Assembly: GCA_018296165.2 (NCBI GenBank)
Contig: JACKQL020000041.1
Location: 62,001 to 126,000 of the forward strand
From: Termitomyces sp. T153
Taxonomy: Eukaryota > Basidiomycota > Agaricomycetes > Agaricales > Lyophyllaceae
DNA: 64,000 bases
Direction of reading: 5' to 3'
Shown piece by piece: positions 1 through 10,582 of this stretch; the first letter of the stretch is position 1; every line of letters starts with the position of its first letter. The notes below the pieces were generated by a model, which did not search any database, was not told where the DNA came from, and saw nothing but the letters and a program-made list of their open reading frames with translations. A program made the position numbers and the translations under genes.

Positions 1-2193
1 ATGCTTCTCAGCACTTGTGCATTTTGTTACTATCCTTAGCACAGCCTATATTCTTGCTTACTTCAAATTTCAGGGGAAATCCTTGTCATCATCCACCATT
101 TATTATCCATTGAATGTCAGGAGGTGGAGATCAAGGGTGAAGGACTATATGGCTTGCAAAACACCTGAGGTGGTAGGCTACAAGAATCATTCCTGCCCAT
201 CTAGCTGATACTGCCTTGGTAGCTTGAGCACAGACACTATACTGATATGGATGTGGTCTGGTGTGCTTGTGTGGCAGTCACCAGAGCTTTCTCCTTACTC
301 TTATCAATGTGTATGCTGAGGGAAGGCTGGTAAATGGGCTAGTAATGGACAGAGATTACAATTTTGATCATTGTGAGATCAACACCTATAAAGAGATATA
401 AAGATTATGCAGGGGGAGCAGTCCCACCTGATGAACCATCTGGCAGCTCATCAAGAATGATGTGGAGGGGTGGGTTGCTGGAAGTGAAAATATAAGTACC
501 ACAGCACAAGACATGATTTTACAAAATCAAAGATCTACTGATTAAAGGTTAGCATGGATATCAAGAGCATCTCCCACTGCAGTGCTCAGTGTGCCAGTCA
601 CTAGATTAACTGTCCTATGCTAGGTGGGGCAAAGCTTCTTGATAATAGCAATTGAGTCTGTCCTTCTTGACTTGTCTGAAGGGGCACTCACACCTCAGTA
701 GCATATGTTGTTACATTGGTACTCACTAGTGAGAACTGAGATAGTGTAGTAAAAACAATAGCATCCCCTCAGCTGAATTATTGCTCATAGCCTGAGCACT
801 CTGCATGTATTGCAGGAATGGTTGGAATCAAGTTGGCACTGTTGGGCATTGACATATCAGATTGTATTTGCCTTAACTTGCAGTCACAATAACTTCACAT
901 CTTGAGGTCCAGAAGCTTGACATAAAATGCAATATATTTATTGATCCCATTCACTGGGACCATCTCACCTTGTAACTGCAGAAGCTGAATATGCTTTTGA
1001 ACATACAATGTCAGTCTTGCTTTGGTACTATTCTTTACAATTTCTGGATGCTTTTTCTAGACAATTTTGACCTGTATATCCATAGTATGGATATACCTTC
1101 CATCCTCTTCCTTGTTCAACATCTCCTCTGCCACCATAGGTTGCAGCAGTCTCCACACTGGGAAATTTTGCTATTCTCCACTCTGAGATGGTCTGCATTG
1201 TCTCAATGCAGTTGATTCCATTGGCAGTCTCCATAACTTGTCCATTAATTGCCCTTGGGCTTTTCCCCAGATAACAACTTGCTGTTCCAAGCACTCCTGC
1301 TCTGAAAGAGATGGGTTCACAAGCCATGTCTTGCTCATATCCACCATCTTGACTTGTTTACCCTTGTCCAGCTCCAGCAGCTAGATGATTGGTTGAGACT
1401 CCCCAGGTTGCTGCAACTCTACTTGCTACACATGCTTTAGTGCCCCCAACACTAACCTAGGAGCAGTCTTGGGCATTCCCTCAGGGATGTCTTGACTGGT
1501 GGAGGGGTTGTACCCTCCTCAGTCCCACCTCCCACTGCTACCTGTTGGGTATTGTCAGAGGCTGGTTCAGTTGTCATTGATGACTGCTGTCCACTGCTTG
1601 GGAGGACATGATTGTCCTGTCCAGGTTGCATGGGGTCAGGGTGTGAACCCATGCCAATGTGGCCAGTGCAGTTCTTGGATCAAAGTTTTGAAGAAGCTGA
1701 TGTCAAAGCTGATGAGCTCTGAATGGAGAATGCTCAGATTTGACAGGGTTCCATACAAGCACCATGTTGGGTACTTAAAAAAAATGTAACTGGTTTACAA
1801 TTTGAGGTCTTATGTTCACACAAACACAGCATTATCCCAATCTCTAGGATTCCTGTATGTATTGTTAGAAAAAAAAGATCATCTTATGTAATGTGGAGAT
1901 GATGTCTAATATAAAAATTATATTAAATAACAAGTCCACTACAACTTACCCTTGTGTACTAATCATGCAAGGACATGAGACAAATCTCTGATTTGTCTGG
2001 TATGTTCAGCTGCCTAGGACTAATTGTTGTTCTAGCACTGGGTCACTTGGCAAATAGTTAAACTCAAATAACATGACTCATTCTTCTGTGGCAGCCTGAG
2101 TCACTATTATCATTATTCATATGCCAACAATAGTGTACACATTGGTAGGAATGCATGGGCTGTTCAAATGTATGAGTGAGATAATTGGGATAG
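1..2193. other. Decayed intergenic or repeat-derived DNA, no gene recognised
   Basis: CpG-poor sequence rich in TG/CA with no long reading frame. The only faint coding look is on the minus strand between about 1652 and 1028 (fragments of 66 and 99 codons with stops between them), which may be the tail of an old transposon protein, but no motif could be identified. Nothing else in this stretch can be supported. Confidence 0.5.
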
Positions 2194-2658
2194 TGTCAGG
2201 GGATGTCCCAGTCCCCCTCTGTGCTGTTCTCCCTCCTTCTGGTTTTCCTTTATTCTCCTTTGCTTTCCCTATCTGCTGGTCTCAGTTCTAGCCCTCAGGC
2301 TGCACTGGTTCTCTGTCTGTAATTCTGACAAGTGTCACCCCTTCTACATGGCCTCTTATCAGACCCCTGAATTGTTTCCTGTATTCTGGGTCTACCACTC
2401 ATTGTAGGCCTCCCATCCTTGTATCACAAGTACTTCCAACCAAGGGCTATCTTTTGGTCATATTTGTATGTGGTCACATGCAGGGAGTCTGGAGATTGAG
2501 ACCATTTACAATTGATTTCCACTTTTTGATTGGACTCTAGATTTGGTTGTTGTTGGGTGTTGTTTCCAGAAGCTCTAGAGTAAATTTTCTAAACACTGGC
2601 ATTGGGGATCTTTAGACTTGTTCTCTTTGGATCTCCCTCTGCCAGGTGAGTAGCTAGC
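2194..2658 (+). repeat. Truncated LTR of the E2 family
   Basis: Starts with TGTCAGGGGATGTCC and matches, over its whole length and in reverse orientation, the right LTR of element E2 (21559 downwards), including the primer-like AGACTTGTTCT followed by CTTTGGATCTCCCTCTGCC. It stops abruptly at the left edge of E1, and the missing final ~85 bp of this LTR is not found on the right side of E1, so it was cut by more than a simple insertion. Confidence 0.85.
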
Positions 2659-3657
2659 TGTCACGACCCGCTCCCTAGCTCCCTAGACACTGCTCCCAAC
2701 CCCTCCCGATTTCCCGCCTAACTCCCCGGGACCCCGCCCACACTTTCGACGCCCACACTGGACAACTCCGACGCTCCTCCGGCAAACCCCGACGGCAACT
2801 CCCTCTCCGTAGCCATCAACACCCCCTTGAAACCTTCCCCCACCGTTCCTGGCCACGTCATACGTCCCCGACCCCCTACCCTAGTTTACCCGACCCGTCC
2901 CGGAGTGTCACGACGTCCCCGGAGCGGCCGCGCCCCCAACTGATCCCATCAGAATACAGCCGCGGCCCGACCTTGGGTTGTACCCGACACCCGTCGACTC
3001 AGCACAGCTCCGTCGACCCCCGCCATCATATCCGCCGCCTCGGAGGCACCCAGTAGTCGGTATATAAGTCATAGAATAACTCCTCGAACTTTAGTCTTGA
3101 TATTACATTTTACCGGTTTCCTATGTTTCGTCTCTCGTCTCGTCTCTATTTCTGTTTCTAGGTTTCGAATCTATCTTTTCTCAGTCTCGTCTCGTCTCCG
3201 TCTCGTCTCGACTGTACATACTTCCTTTGTTTCTCTGAAGTTCCCTTGCTCCCTACGTCAGTACAAACTCCGCGCACGCGCCACGACCTGAACATTCTTA
3301 ACGACAACTCCGGACCTCGCTACCCGCTCGGCCCCGGAACCCACCAAGCCCCGGTAATCCCCTGTCCAACTCCGACCCCGCCCCCCAACAGCCGAGAAGC
3401 CTCCGCCTACCCCGCAATCTACTTGTGCGCCCACTAACTAGCCCTGACACCCGCCCTGGGTCAACGACCAGTACCTCCGGTCTTAGACCCCTCCGAATCA
3501 CTCAGGACTTACTCGGGCCGCTATCCCTAGGGACCCCTCGCAAGCTTTCCCCACCTCCGCTCCAACTCCGGGCGCCTGGTTATAAACGCAGGACATCGCG
3601 TCCGCCTAGTAAGGACTCGCCAGTGTACTGAGCCCCCGTCGTCAGCGGAACCTGACA
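2659..3657 (+). repeat. E1 5' LTR (999 bp)
   Basis: Bounded by TGTCA at 2659 and TGACA at 3657, a 5-bp inverted terminal repeat. It recurs as the 3' LTR (12491-13478) and as a solo LTR (58793-59765). CpG-depleted old relatives lie at 40136-41015 plus 57440-57594 and at 38930-39704 (reverse). TATA box at 3061. Reading frames seen inside it are not conserved between copies and are taken as noise. Confidence 0.95.
3061..3105 (+). promoter_or_regulatory. TATA box and inferred transcription start of E1
   Basis: TATATAAG lies at 3061-3068. About 30 nt downstream, at 3093, begins AGTCTTGATATTA, the exact reverse complement of the 13 nt following the LTR. The spacing fits a normal RNA polymerase II start at 3093, so these 13 nt would be the first bases of the transcript. 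The solo LTR has the same arrangement (TATATAAG 59196, AGTCTTGATATTA 59228-59240). In the 3' LTR an extra A interrupts the primer segment near 12910. Confidence 0.8.
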
Positions 3658-3670
3658 TAATATCAAGACT
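3658..3670 (+). other. Primer-binding site of E1, self-priming type
   Basis: TAATATCAAGACT starts directly at the LTR border and is the perfect reverse complement of 3093-3105 inside the LTR. No TGG-initiated tRNA-type site is visible here. This is the arrangement known from Tf1/sushi-group retrotransposons, where the folded-back 5' end of the mRNA, cleaved, primes minus-strand synthesis. Confidence 0.85.
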
Positions 3671-3689
3671 CCCCCTTACCCCGTTCTCG

Positions 3690-6200
3690 ATGTCTGCATT
3701 TAACCCCGCGTACAACCCAGTCGGTTACCCAACCGACGCCTACGGCCGGCCCATATTGGAAAATTCCTACGCCCCATTCTACCCGGGTCCCTTCGCGGAC
3801 CAATACGTGCCCCGTCACTGGACCCCTGACCCCAACCAGGTGTTCTACGCCCCCTCCATCAGCCAGGGAATACCCCCGGGCTGGCGCCGCCCTCCCGCAT
3901 TCCACGCCAATGGCAACAACCCCCGTATCAACCCCGGAGGATACTCCGCAGCACCCCCCAACCCCGCCTACCTTCCCCCCGCCCATTACTATGCGTACCC
4001 AATCCCCGCTGCAGCCCCAGTCCCTCCGGAAGCCACGGATAACTATTCCCCACCCCGCCCACCATTCGCCGTTCAAACCCCTCCTTCTCCTAGGCAGCAA
4101 AGGATCGAAGCCTACGCCCAGCAACGCGACGAAGTCCTCCGCTTCCTCCGCCTGTCCCCTGCGGAATTCGCAAGGCGTACCCGCACCCTCCTTACCAACC
4201 TAGGCTACCCCGATGCCTCCGCAACCCCGGAGGTCTGGGCGGACCGACTCCTTGACTTCCACGAACGCTACCTACAAGGGAACCTCCCGGAGAATACGCA
4301 AGGCACCCTGGGCCTCGACGACAACTTACGGAACGAGCTCCGCGCCTTGGTCAAAGAAATCCACACTAGCCCGAACCCCCGCCCCTTCGAAGATCCCCTG
4401 GATCCCGCCCGCTCCTTCCACGTGCAACGCGAGGAACCCGTCGGGACACGAAACGAAGCCCCATCTTCCGTTCCCCGCCAGCAGGAAGAACTCAACGCGG
4501 CCTCCAGCATCTTGAGGAATCTCAACCCCGCGGGGGGGTTGTTCGACCAACCCGCCGCCCACACCCTGGCCCTCTCCGCCCGGCCCCGGGCCAGCTCGGT
4601 GCCCAGCGCCTTCCGAACCTGGGACCAACCCGCCATCCCCAAAATCCGCTCCCAACGACCGCCCCTACGCGTCGATGACGACAACCGGACCCTCTCCTAT
4701 ATCGACGAGCCGGGCAACCCCGCCGACGAACACCCCCCGCGCAACGGGCCCCAACAAGACCGACCCCCCCACTTCGACCTCCGCGCCCCTCGTAGCAATG
4801 CCCCTCCGCCCCGTCCCAATGCCCCAGTTCCCCCGCAACAGCCCCTGGGCCCCGGGGCGCCCCGACCTCCTCTTTCCGTCAACCCCTCTCGTCCCCCGCC
4901 CGCCCCGATGCCTAACCCCCCCAACGACATCAACTATTTCGGACCCCCAAATCCCGGAGGACCCCCTCCCCCTCGATGGGCCCCAGGACCCGCCCCGGGT
5001 AGTGTAGGTCAAAACCCCGGTGGGGGACCACCCAATGGCGGACCCCCGGGAGGATGGGGCCCGGCGATGGACAGCTTTCCCCCCCAGCGCGGAAACGGAA
5101 ATAACTACTACTACTACTACAACGCCGGACCCCCACCTCGAACTCAAAATTCGCAGGACGATACCCGCGACGCACTGGCCCGGGAAGGAAAGCTCAACAT
5201 CCAGAAGCCCGAACCCTTCACCGGCCGCGACCCCCGGAAGTGGCGAATCTTCCTGACCCAGTGTTTAACTATGTTTCAAGCTAAGCCCATCACTTTTCAG
5301 CTTGAGAGCTCACGAGTGGCCTTCGCCGCATCATACTTACAGGGCATCGCCTTCGACCACTACACCGCGCTACTCCGGTTCGACCCAAACAATCCCGTAC
5401 TCTCCCATTGGCTCGCTTTCACTCAAGAGTTCTCGAGTAAGTTTGGCGTCTTTGACACCGTAGCAGAGGCGGAGGAAAATCTCTTCAACCTCCGAATGCG
5501 CGACAACGAACGCTTCACGACCTTCATCGTACGATTCGAACGAGAGGCCTACGAGACCGGCTGGAATTACAACGCCCTCCGGTTCGCCCTCCGTCGTGCC
5601 CTGCCCCAACGGATCAAGGACGTCCTTCGCCTCGCGCCCAAACAAACCACCTACGACGGGTACAAGGCACTCGTTACCCAGGTCAACCAACGTTATTGGG
5701 AAGATCGCAGCGAAAACACGGCGCCCCGGACCTCGTGGAATACCTCCGGTAACACCAACTGGCAGGCCGGAGCAACCAATGGCATCCGATCCTCCATCCC
5801 CGCTAACCCTGCTAACCCCGCACCCCGCTTCCCCCCGGGCCGAGGAGTCCCCAACACTAACCGGCCCCCGGGGCAGCGACCACCTGCCCAGCTCAACGCC
5901 GCCGACCTCCACGACACCCCAGTACCCCTGGATACCAACCCCGACGATCGCGACAACATCCCGGACCCCGCCGACGATCAGGAGGCCCTATGCGCAAACA
6001 GGATCCAGGACAGTCAGTGGATCGACGTGCCGGAAGAAATGCAGGAGAAACGACGGAAGGAGGGCGCGTGCATCCTATGTGGTGAGCAGGGACATTTTAT
6101 TCGCAGTTGCCCTAAACGACAGGTGATGGGATGCGCCGTGTGGACGATCGACGGAGAAGACTGCAACTACCAGTTCACGGAAAACGAGTCGGCGGTTTAG
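3690..6200 (+). CDS. gag: E1 Gag polyprotein
   Basis: Intact frame of 836 codons starting at the first ATG after the primer site. The first ~490 residues are extremely proline- and asparagine-rich low-complexity sequence. Around residues 500-690 lies the conserved retrotransposon gag segment (PFTGRDPRKWRIFLTQC, later SSKFGVF and FEREAYETGWN). Near the C-terminus is one CCHC zinc knuckle, CILCGEQGHFIRSC (about 6069-6110), which binds RNA. At 836 residues it is long for a fungal gypsy Gag because of the proline-rich N-terminus. It ends in TAG at 6198; pol lies in the -1 frame and overlaps by about 70 nt, with no canonical slippery heptamer. The gene has no premature stop although pol behind it has six. 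Confidence 0.93.
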   Translation: MSAFNPAYNPVGYPTDAYGRPILENSYAPFYPGPFADQYVPRHWTPDPNQVFYAPSISQGIPPGWRRPPAFHANGNNPRINPGGYSAAPPNPAYLPPAHYYAYPIPAAAPVPPEATDNYSPPRPPFAVQTPPSPRQQRIEAYAQQRDEVLRFLRLSPAEFARRTRTLLTNLGYPDASATPEVWADRLLDFHERYLQGNLPENTQGTLGLDDNLRNELRALVKEIHTSPNPRPFEDPLDPARSFHVQREEPVGTRNEAPSSVPRQQEELNAASSILRNLNPAGGLFDQPAAHTLALSARPRASSVPSAFRTWDQPAIPKIRSQRPPLRVDDDNRTLSYIDEPGNPADEHPPRNGPQQDRPPHFDLRAPRSNAPPPRPNAPVPPQQPLGPGAPRPPLSVNPSRPPPAPMPNPPNDINYFGPPNPGGPPPPRWAPGPAPGSVGQNPGGGPPNGGPPGGWGPAMDSFPPQRGNGNNYYYYYNAGPPPRTQNSQDDTRDALAREGKLNIQKPEPFTGRDPRKWRIFLTQCLTMFQAKPITFQLESSRVAFAASYLQGIAFDHYTALLRFDPNNPVLSHWLAFTQEFSSKFGVFDTVAEAEENLFNLRMRDNERFTTFIVRFEREAYETGWNYNALRFALRRALPQRIKDVLRLAPKQTTYDGYKALVTQVNQRYWEDRSENTAPRTSWNTSGNTNWQAGATNGIRSSIPANPANPAPRFPPGRGVPNTNRPPGQRPPAQLNAADLHDTPVPLDTNPDDRDNIPDPADDQEALCANRIQDSQWIDVPEEMQEKRRKEGACILCGEQGHFIRSCPKRQVMGCAVWTIDGEDCNYQFTENESAV

Positions 6201-9200
6201 GTCTGGAAGACGCACTAGACCGCGGACCACATCCCGACGTCTTCTCCGCCCCAGCCACACTCCTCCGCGCAATGATGCTCGCCCCGGACAACCCCCCAGC
6301 ACACCTCCCCTCTCAATCCTCCACAAACCTCCTCCTCCGCACCACTCTTCCCTTCACCAACAAACCCGTCCCCACACTAGTCGACAGCGGCGCCACCGAT
6401 AACTTTATTGACGAATCCCTGGCAGCGCTCGCCCCACAACCCCTCCGCCATCTTCCCGCCCCGATCCCCCTCAAACTCTTTGATGGAGACTCTACCCCAG
6501 CGGGAGACATCACTCATTGCCTAGAAACAACCCTGACCTTTGCCAACGGACAACAGCAAGAACTCTGACTACTCGTCACAAAATTACACCCCTCTGCCCC
6601 CGTCGTCTTAGGGTTCTCATGGCTCCGCTCCACCAATCCCCGCGTCGATTGGCCCAGTCTCACCCTACGCCTCGACTGGGACAACCCCACCGACTCCGGA
6701 CTGGTGCCCTTCCATGTCTCACCCCCCTCCAAGAGCTCCGAGACCACGATCAACCCACCCCGAACCCCGCCGCAACTTCGCTCTAGGTCTGCGCGATCAT
6801 TCGTCATCTATGTCCGACTTGGCGGCTCGCTCAAGGTACTTCCCACCCTCGTAGACAGCGGCGCCTCCGGTGTCTTTGTCAGCAACCAACTCGACCTCCG
6901 ACGCAACGACCTCAACAAACCCCTCGAGCTCCAACTCTTCGATGGGAGCCCCGCCACGACAAGAATCACGCAGTACCACGACAACACCCTCACCCTCGAT
7001 AACGACCTGCAGTTCCAGGCCCGACTCCTTGTTACCCGACTACCCCCGTCGACCCCGATCGTGCTCGGACTCCCGTGGCTGCGAGACGTCAACCCCGACA
7101 TCAACTGGAAGAACCTTACCATGCAATTCCCCGGCCCCGAAGCGAGCTTAGCAGCCGCCATCCACCTCTGCTTCCAGCCTATCCCGGACCCCGACGCCAC
7201 CCCGGATCCGACTGCTACACCTACGGGACCCAGCCCCGTCGACTCTGGAAACCTCGACATTAAAATCATCAGCGCTGTCCCCTTCACGCGCCTCCTATGA
7301 GAAGGCACCCCTGCCTTCCAGTTGCAAGTCACTCCAGCCCTACCGGAGGAATACCTCCGCGCAGGGACTACCACGCCAGAAAAGAAGACAGAGGAACAGA
7401 TCCTATCCGAAGTAGTTCCCCCGGAGTATCATAAGTTCGCTGACGTGTTCTCCGAAGGAAGTGCCAAGGAGCTCCCTCCGCACCGCTCCTACGACCACCA
7501 GATCGACCTCAAAGAAGGCACCTCACCCCCGTTTGGCAAGATCTACAACATGTCCAAAATCGAGCTCCGGGCCCTGAAGGAATACCTCGACGACATGCTC
7601 GGCAAAGGTTTCATATGTCCCTCGATCTCCGCGGCTGGTGCTCCGGTTTTGTTTGCCAAGAAAAAAGACGGATCCCTCCGACTCTGTGTGGATTATCGGG
7701 GACTCAACAAAGTCACCAAGAAGAACCGGTACCCCCTCCCCTTAATCGGAGACCTTGTTGATCGCCTTCACAGCGCCAAGATTTATACGAAAATTGACCT
7801 TTGTTCCGGCTACAACAACGTCCGGATCGCCCCGGGGCATGAGTGGAAGACCGCCTTTCGCACCCGCTACGGCCTCTTTGAGTATCTCGTAATGCCCTTC
7901 GGAATGACTAACTCCCCCGCCACCTTCCAGTACTTCATGAACGACATCTTTCACGACATGAACGACGTCTTTGTCATCGTATATTTGGACGATATCCTGA
8001 TCTACTCGAATTTGCCGGCAGAGCATTCGGAGCATGTCCGCCGTGTCCTGGAACGACTCCGAGAGTATCACCTTCATGCTAAACCCAAAAAGTGCTCATT
8101 CCACACAGCGGAAGTCGAATATCTCGGGGTCATCGTCACCCCCGACGGTGTGCGCATGGACCCCGCCAAGGTCAACGCGATACTCAACTGGCCCTCCCCG
8201 CGGAACGTCAAGGAGGTACAGTCATTCTTGGGGTTTGCTAACTTCTATTGCCGCTTCATCGACAACTACTCTGGGATCACCAAACCCATCAACCGACTCA
8301 CATGGAAGGACACCCCTTGGGACTGGGACAGCAAGTGCCAGAGCATATTCCTCCTCCTGAAGAAGGCCTTCACCTCCGCTCCGGTCCTCCGCCATTTTGA
8401 CCCCTCCCTACCAATCGTGCTCGAATGTGACGCCTCCAACTACGCTATCGCCAGGAATACTCTCCCAGTCAAACTCGGGGGGCAAGGATCTCCGCCCCAT
8501 TGCCTTCTACACCCAATCAATGATCCCAGCGGAACTCAACTACGACATTTACGACAAGGAACTCCTTGCGATCATTGAAGCCTTTCATCAGTGGCGGGCC
8601 TACCTCAAGGGGTCTCCGCACTGCATCCAAGTCTACTCCAATCACAATAACCTGCAATATTTTATGACCACAAAACAGCTCAGCTGCTGCCAAGCTCAAT
8701 GGTCTGAAACCCTTTCAGAGTACGATTTTACTATTCACTACCGCCCCGGGTGACTCGGCGCAAAGCCCAACGCCCTCACTCAGAGACCCGACGTGTATCC
8801 GAAGAAATTGTTCAAAACCAAACGAAATGCATTCAACCATCGAGTGGTAATCCCACCCGAACATCTACATGCCGTGCTGATTTTAAACGAAGAAGGAATC
8901 CTCCAGCAAATCAGGAATTCACCCCCGGACCCCTTCTTCAACCAGCACGACCCCCGCAACAACCCCAACAAGTCGAGCGTAGACAACCCCTTTTCGCTAT
9001 CCCCAGACCACCGCCTGCTGCTCCGAAGTGGACGAATCTACGCCCCGGACCACAAGTCCATTCGCCTCAACATACTCCGGCAGCACCACGATCACAAACT
9101 CCGGGGGCACCCGGGAATTCATAAGACCCTTCAACTCATCTCCCGGACTTATTTTTGGCCAGGAATGAAGAAGGACGTCACGCGATACGTGAAGGCCTGC

Positions 9201-10352
9201 GAACCCTGCCTGCGGGCCAAAGTCCCCCGCCATCGCCCCCACGGATTACTGAAACCCCTCCCCGTCGGTCGCCGCCCCTGGTCCTCAATATCGATGGATC
9301 ATATTGTCGAACTCCCCGACTCTGAAGGTTTCAACGCAATTCTCGTCATCGTCTGCCGCCTTACCAAGCAAGCCCTCTTTATTCCCTGCCACACCACTGA
9401 CACCGCCCCGGATTTTGCCAAACTATTTCTAGAACACGTATTCTCCAAACACGGACTTCCCGACGACATCGTCTCCGACCGTGGACCCCTATTCGTATCT
9501 CATTTCTGGCAATCGCTGTGCAAGGCACTTGAGATCAAAACCAGCCTCTCTACCGCCTACCACCCGGAAACCGACGGGCAAACCAAGTGCGTAAACCAGA
9601 CGTTAGAACAGTATCTTCACCTCTATGTTAACTATTTACAGAACGACTGGCACGCAGAGCTCCCCCTCACCGAATTCACCTACAACAACACGCCTCACTC
9701 CGCCACCGGAGTTTCCCCCTTTTACGCCAAGAAGGGCTACAATCCCCGACTCACGCTGTCCCTCAAGGACATCCCCTCCCACGTGGCCCACAAAGTCGCC
9801 GAGGACCTCTGATCCCTCCACCAATTCCTCCAGGACGAGATCGACACCGCCAACCGAGCCTACTCCAAGCATGCCGATGCCCGTCGCCAGCCGACCCCTG
9901 ACTGGCCCCCCGGCACCTTGGTCTGGCTCGACCGACAAAATCTTAAGACCCGGAGGCCTTCTATCAAACTCGACCACAAACGCCTCGGCCCATTCAAGAT
10001 CCTCCGGAAGGTCTCCACCCACGCTTACAAGCTAGACCTGCCTCCGGGTCTGAAGGGCCTCCACCCTGTGTTCCACGTTTGACTCCTCGAAAGGCACGCT
10101 CCAGACCCCTTCCCCGGCCAACGCCCCAGCTGACCGCCCCCCGTCGAAGTCGAGGGCGAGTATCACTACGAGGTCGACGAGATCCTCGACTCCCGAGTAG
10201 TTCGCGGCCGACTCCAGTACTTGGTCCACTGGAAGGGCTACGGACCTGAGGACGATACGTGGGAACCCCAAAAGAACCTTGACAGGGCCCCCGACAAACT
10301 CCGGGACTTCCACCGACGGAATCCCGCCAAGCCCCGGAACCCCCGGGACTGA
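6131..10352 (+). pseudogene. pol: E1 Pol: tandem retropepsins, RT, RNase H, integrase, chromodomain (broken)
   Basis: Domains in order: first protease-like domain about 6340-6690 (TLVDSGATDNFID), second about 6795-7150 (TLVDSGASGVFVS), reverse transcriptase 7430-8250 with catalytic YLDDILIY near 7980, RNase H 8400-8750, integrase H2C2 zinc region 9060-9230 and catalytic core 9280-9620, then a chromodomain about 10160-10320 ([16 protein letters not shown]). Six in-frame TGA codons interrupt it (6566, 7298, 8751, 9810, 10080, 10131), each readable as a former CGA arginine codon. One extra base near 8451 in RNase H shifts the frame from 2 to 3. The integrase catalytic Glu codon (9585-9587) is AAG (Lys) in a Gln-Thr-Lys-Cys context. 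The chromodomain identifies a chromovirus and in related elements steers integration to modified histones. Not functional as it stands. Confidence 0.93.
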
Positions 10353-10582
10353 CCCAACACAGATGGCAATAGTGGGCGTAACCCCCGCCTCTGGGTTCAC
10401 CAGGGATTCAACTCCCACCAATACTCTCCTACGTGTTTCCACTTACTCCTCTCCTCGCTCTATCCGAAACTCCCCACACTCAGCAGAAGGTCCGAAGACT
10501 GTATAGGAGCAAGTAGTGTACAGGTATATACTCGAACAAGAAATGGACAGGGAACGGGTCAGCGACGGGGTCCGAATTCCCC
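10353..10582. other. E1 spacer between pol stop and antisense gene end
   Basis: Short non-coding stretch between the converging ends of pol (+) and the antisense gene (-). No terminator signal could be defined. Confidence 0.4.

Noticed and set aside
1028..1652. Minus-strand frames as a gene
   Set aside because: Several stops and shifts would be needed to join them, and no domain could be recognised.
3663..5175. Reverse-strand frames of 100-160 codons opposite the E1 gag
   Set aside because: They are Gly/Val/Arg-rich shadows of a GC-rich, proline-coding region; no splice logic and no domain, unlike the antisense gene at 10583-12278.
8445..8455. Programmed frameshift inside E1 RNase H
   Set aside because: No slippery heptamer; a single extra base inside a conserved domain fits a random insertion better.
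6131..10352. TGA recoding (Trp or Arg) as an explanation for six in-frame TGA in E1 pol
   Set aside because: Host gene models here use TGA as a terminator (kinase gene ends in TGA), gag is free of internal TGA, and CGA deamination explains the positions without a new code.
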